A DNA stretch of 12,566 nucleotides from DASZHJ01 sp035938015 (GTDB lineage Bacteria; Pseudomonadota; Alphaproteobacteria; ATCC43930; CGMCC-115725): the NCBI GenBank assembly GCA_035938015.1, contig DASZHJ010000346.1, positions 1-12,566 on the forward strand. Direction: 5' to 3'. Below the pieces are notes generated by a model, which was not told where the DNA came from, searched no databases, and saw only the letters and a list, made by a program, of their open reading frames with translations. The position numbers were made by a program, and so were the translations under genes. This document shows positions 1-7,589 of the stretch, one piece after another (position 1 is the first letter of the stretch; every line of letters starts with the position of its first letter).

Positions 1-73
1 GAACTACATCGTCAAGCCCTTCAACGCCGCGACGCTCAAGCAGAAGCTCGAGGCCATCTGGGGCAATCTTTAA
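1..73 (+). CDS. cheY: CheY-type response regulator, C-terminal end (5' end outside window)
   Basis: Bases 2-73 read in frame as a 23-residue C-terminus beginning NYIVKPF and ending in TAA. The VKPF segment matches the end of CheY receiver domains. There the invariant Lys (codon 14-16) followed by a cis-Pro contacts the phosphorylated Asp and helps the signalling change. The remaining residues (ATLKQKLEAIW) fit the last receiver helix, which carries much of the FliM-binding face in CheY. The protein ends directly after this helix, so it is a stand-alone receiver with no output domain at its C-terminus. The family call is firm. The exact paralogue (motor-binding CheY or another single-domain receiver) cannot be decided from 23 residues, but FliP at the other end of the window favours a motility role. 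The next gene starts about 57 bp downstream on the same strand. Confidence 0.85.
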   Translation, partial: NYIVKPFNAATLKQKLEAIWGNL

Positions 74-107
74 GCCGCCGCGCGAAGCGGCCAGGAGCAG
101 GGGCGCC

Positions 108-128
108 ATGTCCAAAGAGTTGAGGTGA
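108..128 (+). CDS. Possible six-codon minicistron (MSKELR) before the TPR gene
   Basis: An ATG at 108-110 opens a reading frame of six codons (MSKELR) closed by TGA at 126-128. It has a well-placed purine-rich Shine-Dalgarno sequence, AGGAG at 93-97, ten bases ahead. The stop lies two bases before the ATG at 131 of the large TPR gene. The terminal TTG-AGG-TGA codons overlap that gene's own likely ribosome site (GAGGTG, 122-127). This geometry would suit translational coupling or a leader peptide. It may equally be a chance ATG, because AGGAG motifs and short frames are common in this composition. Confidence 0.25.
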   Translation: MSKELR

Positions 129-130
129 TC

Positions 131-3100
131 ATGCATCGATCGCGCGCCGTCCTCGGTCTGGTCATGGCGCTCGCGCTTCCGGCGGGCGCCGCCCGCGCGG
201 CCGACGCCGTCAAGACCCGCGCCGCCGAGCACGAGCACTACGCACGCATGGCCTTCGATTGGCCGGCGCCGGTCGCCTATGACGCCAAGATTGACGGCGG
301 CACGCTCACCATCCATTTCGAGCGCGGGCTCGAGACCGAACTCGGCGCGATCACCAAGTACATCGGCTCCTATGTCGAGAGCGTGAGCCTCGGCGCCGAC
401 GGCGCCACGCTGACGGCGCGGCTGAAGCGGGCGGTGACGCTCAGGACTTTCACCGAGGGCGACACCATCGCGATCGACCTCGTCGAGGCCGCGACCGCTC
501 CCGCGCGCAAGGCGGCGCGCCAACCCGAGGCGGCGAAATCCCCGGCGGAACCGGCGAGCGCCGCGCCTCCTGCGGCTCCGACGGACTCCGGTGCCGAGAA
601 GCCGGCGATCGCCGTGCGCGCGGCCGAGCATGAAGGCTATCGCCGGCTGGTTCTCGAGTGGAAGAAAACCTACAGCTTGAGCGAAGGCGAGGGCGGGGTG
701 CGCGTGCACTTCCCGCGCCCGGTCTCGATCGACACCACCCGGATCGCCGCGGCGGTTCCCGGCCTGGTCGCGGAATTCGCCGAGGATGCCGGCGGGACCA
801 CGCTCACGCTGCATCTGCCCGAGGGCGCCAAGCTGCGTCACTTCCGCGACAACGGCAACATCGTGCTCGACCTGCTCGGGCCAGGCGCGACGGTCGCCAA
901 GACCGACGAGCCCAAATCCCGCGCGGCGCGCGCGAAGATGCCGGCGCCCGCCGCCGCCGCCACACCGGCGCCGACCATCGTGCCGCCGCCGGAGCTCATC
1001 GAGCCCTCTGCTGGCTCCGGCCCGACGACCCCGTTGCCTCCGGCGCCGAAGCAAAACCAAAAGAGCTCCGGCCCGCCCCAGCGCTTAGTGCCGGCTCCGT
1101 CCGCGGAGGCTGCCGATGCGCCCGCCGCCGCGGCGCCGCCGGCCGCACCGACCCCGGCGCTCGCGGTCCATTACACCGCAGCGAGCGACGTCGCGAGCCT
1201 GCGATTCGCCTGGGCGAAACCGGTGCCGCTGGCGGTGTTCCGGCGCGCGGGCGCGCTCTGGATCGTGTTCGGAGCTGCCGCCGAGCCGGATCTCACCGAG
1301 CTGCATGAGCGCGGCAAGGCTGCAGTCGAGCGCGTGGAACAAATCCCGAGTCCCGGCGCCACCGTGCTCCGCGTCGTGACGCGCCGCGGCCTCGAGCCCA
1401 GTATTCGTCGGGCCGAGAATGAATGGGTGCTCGACTTGAAGGCGCAGGAATTGCGGGCCGAAGCCTCCGTCACGGTCTTGGCGCAGCCCGCGGCACGGCC
1501 GGCTCGCGTGGTATTCGAGATACAGGGCTCGTCCGAGCCGATCATGCTGACCGATCCCGAGGTGGGCGACCGGCTGTTGGTGGTGCCGACCCTCGAGGTC
1601 GGCCGCGGGCTTGCATCCGAGAACAGCGTGGTGGAGTTCCGGGCGCTGGTCTCGGCACAGGGCCTGGTCCTCCGCCCCAATCTCGAGGGCGTGGTTGCCA
1701 AGCTGGTCGCGAGCGGTGTCGAGGTGACCGGTCCCGGGGGCCTGGTGCTGTCCGGCGACGCGGACCGACTCCTCGGCAGCGCGGGCGATGCTTTCCGGCT
1801 GTTCGATTTCGCAGCCTGGGCGGGTCCGCCGAGCCAATCCTTCCTTGACCGGCGCAGCGAGCTCGAGCGCGTGGTCTCGACCACGCCGGCAAGTCAGCGC
1901 TCGCAACCTCGCCTCGCCCTCGCGCAATTCTACTTCGCGCGGCTCTATGCCGCCGAAGCTTTGGGCGTACTGGACGCGATCGAGCGCGACGACCCCGCTT
2001 TCGCCGCCGACCGCGTGGTCCGAGCGATGCGGGGCGCCGCTTCTTTCCTGAATGGTGACCGCGAGCAGGCGGCGCAGGAGCTGAACCGCCCGACTCTCGA
2101 CCGAGATGCCGAGGTGGCACTTTGGCGGGGCGCGCTCGCCGCCGCCAACGGCGACTGGCGCGCGGCGGCACCGCTGTTCTTGCGCGGCGGAAACCTGCTG
2201 ACCGGCTATCCCAAGGCCCTGCGCGACCGCTTCGAGCTGGCTGCCGCGGAGGCGCTGATCCGCACCGGCAGTTCCGAGGCCGCCGGCACGCTGCTGCACA
2301 TGGTGCGGAACGATACGCCAGTCGGCGGCGACCTCTCCATGACGCGCTACCTCGAGGGCTTGCAGGCGAAGGCGCGCGGCGATCTCGCGCGCTCGCTGGA
2401 GATCTGGCAGGAGGTCGCGCGCTCCGACGACCGGCCGAGTAGGGCTCGCGCGCTCAAGGAGCGCGCGATGGCGCTCCTCGAGATCGGCAAGATTTCGCGC
2501 GCGGATGCGATTCAGCAGCTCGATGCCCTGCGCTTCTCCTGGCGCGGCGATGCCTTCGAGTTCGACCTGCTCCATACGCTCGGCACTCTGCTCATCGCCG
2601 ACGGCGATTACCGCCGGGGACTGGACATCTTGCATCAGACCGCCGTCAACTTCCCGCACCATCCGGAAGCGCCGATGGTCCAGACGCAGATGGCAGAGGC
2701 CTTCACCAAGGTCTTCACCAGCAAGAACGCGGACGCCATCTCGCCCATCAAGGCACTGGCGCTGTATCAGGAGTTCAAGGACGTCGCGGCGCCGAGCGGC
2801 CAGGGTGACGAGATCGTGCGCCACCTGGCCGACCGCCTGATCGCAGTCGATCTTCTGGATCAGGCCGACGGTTTGCTCGAGGAACAAGCCAGCAAGCGGT
2901 TGAACGGGCCGGCGAAGGCTCAGACAGCAACAGAGTTGGCGGTGGTCCGCCTGCTCGATCACCGGCCGGACGCCGCGCTCAAGGCGCTCGACATCCCGCT
3001 GGGCTCGGATCCCACTCCCGAGCTCGCGCGTCAGCGACAGCAGCTCCGCACCCGCGCGCTCATCGATCTCAACCGCCCCGCGGAAGCGCTGACCGCACTC

Positions 3101-3523
3101 GGCACCGACCAGAGTCGTGGCGCCGACCGACTGCGTGCCGACATCTATTGGAAGACAAAGAGCTGGCAGGATGCCGCGCGCGTCTTCGACCGTCTCGTGG
3201 AAGTTCCCGAGGACGGCCAGAAGCTAGCGAAGAGGGACGCGCAGATCGTGCTCAACTGGGCGGCGGCGTTAACGCTATCGGGCGACCAAGCCGGTCTCGC
3301 GCGCCTGCGCGACCGCTTCGGTGCCGCGATGGCCCAGAGCCCTTATGCCGACGGCTTCCGCTTGATCGCGAGCGACGATGGCGCCGCCGGCACCGACGAT
3401 CCCCGCGAGCGCGCCCACCGGCTTGCCGAAATCGCCGAGCTCAAAAGCTTCGCCACCGAGCTCCGCAAGAGCCTCGATGGGGACGCGGCGGCTGCGACCG
3501 CGGCGGCGCCAGCGACGAATTAA
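131..3523 (+). CDS. Secreted/periplasmic repeat protein: AMIN-like beta units plus TPR-like helical half
   Basis: About 1130 residues, starting MHRSRAVLGLVMALALPAG. This is a Sec signal peptide with a likely cleavage after ARA (about residue 23), so the protein is exported. The first half holds two clearly related units of about 88 residues (about 32-119 and 163-250), each opening RAAEHE-x-Y-x-R and closing in a beta pattern such as IAIDLV or IVLDLL. A more divergent third copy lies at about 346-437. Long Pro/Ala-rich linkers separate the units. They resemble AMIN-type beta domains, which bind cell-wall or envelope partners; that match is inferred. From about residue 570 to the end the protein is helical, with Ala/Leu-rich A/B helix pairs typical of TPR-like repeats, a protein-interaction scaffold. 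ATG 131 is preferred over GTG 125 because GAGG (122-125) lies five bases before it. It follows cheY, so a motility or polar envelope scaffold role is possible but unproven. The 625-residue antisense frame across it is a GC shadow. Confidence 0.85.
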   Translation: MHRSRAVLGLVMALALPAGAARAADAVKTRAAEHEHYARMAFDWPAPVAYDAKIDGGTLTIHFERGLETELGAITKYIGSYVESVSLGADGATLTARLKRAVTLRTFTEGDTIAIDLVEAATAPARKAARQPEAAKSPAEPASAAPPAAPTDSGAEKPAIAVRAAEHEGYRRLVLEWKKTYSLSEGEGGVRVHFPRPVSIDTTRIAAAVPGLVAEFAEDAGGTTLTLHLPEGAKLRHFRDNGNIVLDLLGPGATVAKTDEPKSRAARAKMPAPAAAATPAPTIVPPPELIEPSAGSGPTTPLPPAPKQNQKSSGPPQRLVPAPSAEAADAPAAAAPPAAPTPALAVHYTAASDVASLRFAWAKPVPLAVFRRAGALWIVFGAAAEPDLTELHERGKAAVERVEQIPSPGATVLRVVTRRGLEPSIRRAENEWVLDLKAQELRAEASVTVLAQPAARPARVVFEIQGSSEPIMLTDPEVGDRLLVVPTLEVGRGLASENSVVEFRALVSAQGLVLRPNLEGVVAKLVASGVEVTGPGGLVLSGDADRLLGSAGDAFRLFDFAAWAGPPSQSFLDRRSELERVVSTTPASQRSQPRLALAQFYFARLYAAEALGVLDAIERDDPAFAADRVVRAMRGAASFLNGDREQAAQELNRPTLDRDAEVALWRGALAAANGDWRAAAPLFLRGGNLLTGYPKALRDRFELAAAEALIRTGSSEAAGTLLHMVRNDTPVGGDLSMTRYLEGLQAKARGDLARSLEIWQEVARSDDRPSRARALKERAMALLEIGKISRADAIQQLDALRFSWRGDAFEFDLLHTLGTLLIADGDYRRGLDILHQTAVNFPHHPEAPMVQTQMAEAFTKVFTSKNADAISPIKALALYQEFKDVAAPSGQGDEIVRHLADRLIAVDLLDQADGLLEEQASKRLNGPAKAQTATELAVVRLLDHRPDAALKALDIPLGSDPTPELARQRQQLRTRALIDLNRPAEALTALGTDQSRGADRLRADIYWKTKSWQDAARVFDRLVEVPEDGQKLAKRDAQIVLNWAAALTLSGDQAGLARLRDRFGAAMAQSPYADGFRLIASDDGAAGTDDPRERAHRLAEIAELKSFATELRKSLDGDAAAATAAAPATN

Positions 3524-3552
3524 GGGCGCGGGCCTCCAGGCGGATCGCTCCG

Positions 3553-4854
3553 ATGCTCGTCGCGGTCTTCACGACATTTGCCGCCAGCCGGAAGGAGCCG
3601 CTCGCCGAGATGGTGGAGCGGATCCATGCGGCTTTCCTCGCGGCGGGGTTCGGCGAACCGAGGGTGCGCTTCACTTTCTCCGATCCTCCGGGCAGCCTCG
3701 AGCTTGGCGTCGTGCAGGCGATCGCGGGGATCAAGCGCGTCTCCAGCATCGAGCGTGTGCTGAAGCGCACGCCGGAGCTCGAGCGCTTCGCGCGCGAGGT
3801 GAGCTCCTCGGCTCAGCGCGGCGGCAAAACTCGCGTGATGTCGAACCTCACGCCCGGCGGCGAGCTCGAGCCGGTCGATTTCGGGATTCTCAAGGAGATC
3901 GCTGCGGGGGTGCCGAGATCCCTCCCGTTTCACGGCATCAATCTGCATTTCTCGGCGCCGGGATTCTCGGACGGACCGCAGCTGCCCGCGATGCCCGACG
4001 CGCGGACGCTCAGCACTCTCCTGCGCGCCGGCGTCGACATCGGCGCCGGGCATCCGACCTCCGCGGGCGTCAGCGTGCAGGATTCCTGGTGGGTGAACGG
4101 CCGGCAGCGCTCGCTCTCGGCGCTGCGCATCGTCGAAGCCGATCCTGCCGCCAAGAAACTGCCGGCGCCGCCGGAGAACGTCGCCGCCGTGCTCGCCGCC
4201 TGCGGCAAGGCGCGCAAGGCCATTCAGCTTCCGCTGGTGACCCCGCCCTCGGGAGCTGAGCGCTCGAGGGCGGCGGTGCCGGCTCCGCCCGTTTCCGAGA
4301 CGAGCGATCAGATGCGCGCGGTGCTGCAGGCCTATCGCGCGAAAATAACGGAGCTCCTGGAGACGCTCCCGCACGATCTGCCGCAACAGCTGGAGGTCGA
4401 GCCCGCGCCCGCGCTGACCGCCTCGGGCATGCCGGCCACCGGCCCCAAGAAGCCCGATCTCGTCCGCGCCTTCGCACCGCTCGGCTATGATTGGCGCGGC
4501 GAGAGTGGCAGCTTCACCCTCATGCGCCGAGCGCAAGGGAACCTCACCGTGCGCATCCGGGTCGATGTCGGCACGTGGCAGAGCGCGGTGAGCGCGGGCA
4601 TGCAGGTGATCGGGCTCAAGGACGGGACAGGCTTCAAGACGGCGCTGACCCTGCCGGTCTCGCGGCGCGCCGCGCGTCCCATCGTGCGCGGCGTCGAGCT
4701 TCCCGGCCAATTCCCGATCGGCAGCCCCGATCGCTGGCGGCAGATCGTCGACAACCTCGCGGCGCTGGTCTCGGCGCTCGATCGGAGCTTCGTGCCGGAG
4801 ATCGAGGCGATCGCAGGCGCGTCGCCAGACTGGTTCCGGCCGGAGACCGCCTAA
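3553..4854 (+). CDS. Conserved-looking two-domain protein of unknown function
   Basis: I do not recognise this 433-residue protein. It begins MLVAVFTTFAASRKEPLAEM and has no signal peptide or membrane segment, so it is probably cytoplasmic. Two folded parts are visible. Residues about 1-228 are an alpha/beta-like region with the segments PFHGINLHFSAPG (125-137) and DIGAGHPTSAGVSVQDSWWV (162-181). A charged linker follows, with a probable helix near 250-275. Residues about 298-433 form a second region starting KPDLVRAFAPLGYDWRGESG, rich in alternating beta residues (LTVRIRVDV), and ending in a helix. Start choice: the frame is open further upstream, but that stretch lies over the TPR gene, and ATG 3553 is the first start after the TPR stop (29 bp gap). 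A weak AGGCGG (3538-3543) precedes it. Same strand and close spacing suggest co-transcription with the TPR gene. Codon use matches the neighbours, so it looks like a real gene. Confidence 0.75.
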   Translation: MLVAVFTTFAASRKEPLAEMVERIHAAFLAAGFGEPRVRFTFSDPPGSLELGVVQAIAGIKRVSSIERVLKRTPELERFAREVSSSAQRGGKTRVMSNLTPGGELEPVDFGILKEIAAGVPRSLPFHGINLHFSAPGFSDGPQLPAMPDARTLSTLLRAGVDIGAGHPTSAGVSVQDSWWVNGRQRSLSALRIVEADPAAKKLPAPPENVAAVLAACGKARKAIQLPLVTPPSGAERSRAAVPAPPVSETSDQMRAVLQAYRAKITELLETLPHDLPQQLEVEPAPALTASGMPATGPKKPDLVRAFAPLGYDWRGESGSFTLMRRAQGNLTVRIRVDVGTWQSAVSAGMQVIGLKDGTGFKTALTLPVSRRAARPIVRGVELPGQFPIGSPDRWRQIVDNLAALVSALDRSFVPEIEAIAGASPDWFRPETA

Positions 4855-4864
4855 CGCCGCCCCC

Positions 4865-5668
4865 TCAGTCGCCGGTGAATTTCGGCTCGCGCTTCTCGAA
4901 GAAAGCGTTGGTGCCCTCGAGATTGTCCTTGGTCATGGCGGTCTGCACGAGGGACTCGGTCTCGAAGGCGAGTACCGACTCCAACGAGGACTCGAGGCCG
5001 CGGTCGATCATGGTTTTGTGGAGCTGCACGGCGACCGGCGCGCGGCTCGCGATGCGGCGGGCCAGCCGCTCGGCCTCGGCTCGCTCCTGGCCATCGGGCA
5101 CCACTCGGTTGACCAAGCCGATGCGGTAAGCCTCCTCGGCATCGATGAATTCGCCGGTGTAGGCGAGCTCCCGCGCCTTGGCGAGGCCGATCTTCCGCGG
5201 CGCGAAGAAGCAGCCGCCATTGGTGATGGTGACGCCGATGTTGACCTCGGGAAATCCGAACTTCGCTCTTCGGCCGGCGACGACGAGGTCCGCGGCGAAC
5301 ACCACCTCGCATCCGGCGCCGACCGCGTAGCCCTGAACCGCCGCGATCACTGGAAAGGGTGCCAGGCGCATGTGGCGCGTGGTGTTCTGCAGCGCCTTTT
5401 GCCATTCCCGGAGCTGCGCCGGCGAGAGCTTGCCCGCCGCCATCAGCTCGTTGTGCTCGCGGATCTCCGCGACGTCGTGGCCCGCGAGGAACGCGCGGCC
5501 TTCGCCGGCAAGAACGAGGCAACGCACGCCCCGATGCTCGGACAGGGACGCCAGATGCCGGCCCATGATCTGCCAGGTCTCGATCGTCATCGCGTTGAGG
5601 CGGTCGGGGCGGTTAAAGATCAGCCAAGCGACGTGCTCCTCCCGGCGCAGGATGATGCGATCGTCCAT
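4865..5668 (-). CDS. Enoyl-CoA hydratase/isomerase (crotonase) family protein
   Basis: 267 residues, full length for a crotonase, which stabilises a CoA-thioester enolate in an oxyanion hole and typically hydrates 2-enoyl-CoA. The first oxyanion-hole motif is RAFLAGHD (58-65) and the second is GYAVGAGCE (113-121). Both acid/base glutamates of hydratases appear to be present: Glu141 in FGFPE, equivalent to Glu144 of rat mitochondrial hydratase, and Glu167 in KARELAYTG, equivalent to Glu164. Hydratase activity is therefore plausible, although the stretch VTITNGGCFFAPRKIG differs from the usual PGAGGTQRLPR loop. The start is set by a strong GGAGG on the complementary strand at 5674-5678, five bases ahead of the ATG. 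It lies 26 bp downstream of the acyl-CoA synthetase gene on the same strand, and the two very likely form an operon. Substrate is unknown. Its stop faces that of the unknown protein across 10 bp. Confidence 0.93.
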   Translation of the reverse strand: MDDRIILRREEHVAWLIFNRPDRLNAMTIETWQIMGRHLASLSEHRGVRCLVLAGEGRAFLAGHDVAEIREHNELMAAGKLSPAQLREWQKALQNTTRHMRLAPFPVIAAVQGYAVGAGCEVVFAADLVVAGRRAKFGFPEVNIGVTITNGGCFFAPRKIGLAKARELAYTGEFIDAEEAYRIGLVNRVVPDGQERAEAERLARRIASRAPVAVQLHKTMIDRGLESSLESVLAFETESLVQTAMTKDNLEGTNAFFEKREPKFTGD

Positions 5669-5694
5669 GTTTTCCTCCCTCTCTCATGTGGCGG

Positions 5695-7311
5695 TCAGCG
5701 CTTGAGCTTGATCCCCGCGGCGACGCGATCCCAGGTGGCGGCTGTCAGGCCGCGCTCGCGCAGGCCGAACTTCTGGATCTTGCCGGTGGGCGTCTTCGGC
5801 AGTTCAACGGCGAATTCCAGGAAGCGTGGCACCATGAAATAGGCCATGCGCGGCTCCAGGAACGCAATCAGCGTCTCCGGGGCGATGCGGCGTCCGGGCC
5901 TCGGCACGACCACGGCCATCACTTCCTGTTCAGTCTCTTGCGCGGCGACCGGGATCACCGCGCATTCGAGGACGTCGGGATGCGCATTGATCTCCTGCTC
6001 GACCTCCATCGAGGAGATGTTCTCGCCGCGTCGGCGGATCGCGTCCTTGGTGCGGTCGACGAAGTAGAGGTTGCCTTCGGTATCCTTCATCAGCATGTCG
6101 CCGGAATGGAGCCAGAGATTGCGCCAGGCATTGACCGTCCAATCCGGCCGGTTCCAGTAGCCGGCCATGACAATCCAGGGAATTTTCGGACGGACCACCG
6201 CCTCGCCGGGAACACCCGGAGGCAGCTCGTTGTCGTTCTCGTCGACGATCCGCACCTCATAGAGCCGCTCGTCGACCCGGCCGCAAGTCTTGTTGTTTGC
6301 GAGAGTGAAGCCGGAGCGGGTCGGGCAATTCATCTCCGTGCCGCCCCAGGTGGTCGAGACACGGCAACCGAACCGCTCTTTGAAGGCCGCCACTTCGGGA
6401 ATCAACGGCACGATCAAGATCCGCTGCAACGAGTTCAGAGCATCGTCCGGTGTGGCCGGCTCGCGATAGAGCAGATTGGCCATGGCCCCCAGGAGAAAAG
6501 CGCAGGATGCGCGGTGCCGGCGGACCGTCGACCAGAAGCGCGAGACGCTGAACGCGTCGGGCAGCACGGCCGTCGCGCCCGCGATCGCCGCGGCATAGAT
6601 CACCGCCCATTGTCCCGCGATATGGAAGAGCGGCAACGGCGCGTAATAGATGTCGCCGCGCTGCATCTCCAGCATGTCAACGACGCCGCGGGCATATTCA
6701 TAGGCGTGGCCGTGGCTGACGATCACGCCCTTCGACGGCCCGGTCGTGCCCGAGGTGTACATGATCGCGGCGTGGTCCCAGGGCGCCAGCGGCACCGCGG
6801 CGAATGTATCGTCCTCGCTCAGAATCTCGCGAAACCGAACCATATGGGCTTGCTCGAGCGGCGGCTCGGAGATGTCGGCATCGTGCACGACGATTGTTTG
6901 AATGCCCTTGAGCTCCGGCGCCAGTTCGGCGAAGCGCGGGAGATACTCGGCATCCGCGATCACCAGCCGTGCACGCGAATCATTCATCACCCGGGCAAGA
7001 AGCTGGCCCTTGTAGTTGCAATTGATCGGGACCTCGATGGCGCCGAGCTTGCCGAGCGCGCACCAAAGCCCGATGAAATCGATGGAATTGTCGAGCATCA
7101 GCAGCACGGTGTCGCCGCGCTTGACGCCGAGCCCGGTCAGGCCATGGGCGAGGCGGTTCGCGAGCCGATCGATCTCCCGGTAGGTAAACCGAGCGTCCCC
7201 GGCCACCACCCAGGCCTTGTCAGCACTATCGCTTAGTCGGCGCGCGAGGACGTGATGGAGCGTCGTCTCGAGAGTGCCGATGGCGGGAGGATCGATCGCG
7301 CTCTCTGCCAT
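5695..7311 (-). CDS. Acyl-CoA synthetase / AMP-dependent ligase (CaiC-like)
   Basis: 538 residues, standard length for the ANL superfamily, which adenylates a carboxylic acid with ATP and transfers the acyl group to CoA. Core motifs appear in order: the phosphate-binding loop TSGTTGPSKG (186-195), the A5-type WGGTE (322-326), LHSGD (401-405) with the ribose-binding Asp, the hinge region DRTKDAIRRRGENIS (419-433), and PKTPTGKIQK (505-514) with the catalytic Lys511. All key residues look intact, so an active enzyme is expected. The pattern is closest to crotonobetaine/carnitine-CoA ligases and medium-chain or aryl-CoA ligases, but substrate cannot be read from the motifs. The start at 7311 has only a weak ribosome site. 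No credible in-frame alternative fits better, since the family N-terminus (TLETTLHHVLARR) begins 12 residues in. It is the first gene of the likely ligase-hydratase operon. The 516-residue frame opposite it is a shadow. Confidence 0.95.
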   Translation of the reverse strand: MAESAIDPPAIGTLETTLHHVLARRLSDSADKAWVVAGDARFTYREIDRLANRLAHGLTGLGVKRGDTVLLMLDNSIDFIGLWCALGKLGAIEVPINCNYKGQLLARVMNDSRARLVIADAEYLPRFAELAPELKGIQTIVVHDADISEPPLEQAHMVRFREILSEDDTFAAVPLAPWDHAAIMYTSGTTGPSKGVIVSHGHAYEYARGVVDMLEMQRGDIYYAPLPLFHIAGQWAVIYAAAIAGATAVLPDAFSVSRFWSTVRRHRASCAFLLGAMANLLYREPATPDDALNSLQRILIVPLIPEVAAFKERFGCRVSTTWGGTEMNCPTRSGFTLANNKTCGRVDERLYEVRIVDENDNELPPGVPGEAVVRPKIPWIVMAGYWNRPDWTVNAWRNLWLHSGDMLMKDTEGNLYFVDRTKDAIRRRGENISSMEVEQEINAHPDVLECAVIPVAAQETEQEVMAVVVPRPGRRIAPETLIAFLEPRMAYFMVPRFLEFAVELPKTPTGKIQKFGLRERGLTAATWDRVAAGIKLKR

Positions 7312-7431
7312 CCAGGCATCCCGTCGCTTAAGGGCTCACGGAGCGAGCTTTCAGGCACCTACGATAAGCCGCGGAATACCGCGCGAGCAACCGGCGCCTC
7401 GGAGTCCGATCGATCGCGCTCCCCCATCATC

Positions 7432-7516
7432 GTCATGGCCGGACTTGTTCCGGCCATCCACGTGTTGGTCGGTGGCAAAAGAACACGTGGATACCCGCGA
7501 CAAGCGCGGGCATGAC
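7432..7516. repeat. REP-like double hairpin (paired inverted palindromes)
   Basis: Two 35-bp arms, 7432-7466 and 7482-7516, are inverted copies that match at 28 of 35 positions and are separated by 15 bp. Each arm is itself a hairpin. The left one has a perfect 9-bp stem ATGGCCGGA/TCCGGCCAT with loop CTTGT. The right one, read on the opposite strand, has ATGCCCGCG/CGCGGGTAT with the same CTTGT loop. The differences between arms fall in the stems and mostly preserve pairing. Both arms share the flank ATCCACGTGTT. This is the arrangement of alphaproteobacterial REP/BIME-type elements. Its translation gives the familiar spurious peptide MAGLVPAIHV, so open frames here (7252-7515 and 7512-7721) are not genes. 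It lies between the 3' end of the S10 gene and the 5' side of the acyl-CoA synthetase gene. The rest of 7312-7589 shows no gene. Confidence 0.85.
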
Positions 7517-7554
7517 TATTCAAAGGGGCGGTGGTTGCGAGGAAGCACACTCAT

Positions 7555-7572
7555 CCGCTGAATCGGCAGCGG
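7555..7572 (-). terminator. Small hairpin downstream of the S10 gene
   Basis: CCGCTG (7555-7560) and CAGCGG (7567-7572) form a perfect 6-bp stem with a 6-base loop, 18 bases beyond the stop of the S10 gene on its strand. No T-run follows, so it is not a textbook intrinsic terminator. It may protect the mRNA 3' end or be chance. Confidence 0.22.
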
Positions 7573-7589
7573 TGCGCTGGGTCCGGCTG

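Noticed and set aside
1085..2962. 625-residue minus-strand open frame opposite the TPR gene
   Set aside because: It lies wholly opposite a gene with a signal peptide and internal repeats. Its translation is low-complexity and Arg/Gln/Leu-rich with no motif, as expected of a GC-rich shadow.
3148..3552. Upstream in-frame extension of the unknown protein into the TPR gene
   Set aside because: The extension is Arg-rich shadow sequence over the TPR coding frame. ATG 3553 lies after the TPR stop and begins a normal-looking protein.
3520..4710. 396-residue minus-strand frame opposite the unknown protein
   Set aside because: The composition is His/Arg/Gly-rich and motif-free. The plus-strand frame has clear secondary-structure patterning and operon spacing.
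5686..7236. 516-residue plus-strand frame opposite the acyl-CoA synthetase
   Set aside because: The minus strand carries every ANL motif in order. The plus frame is their antisense shadow.
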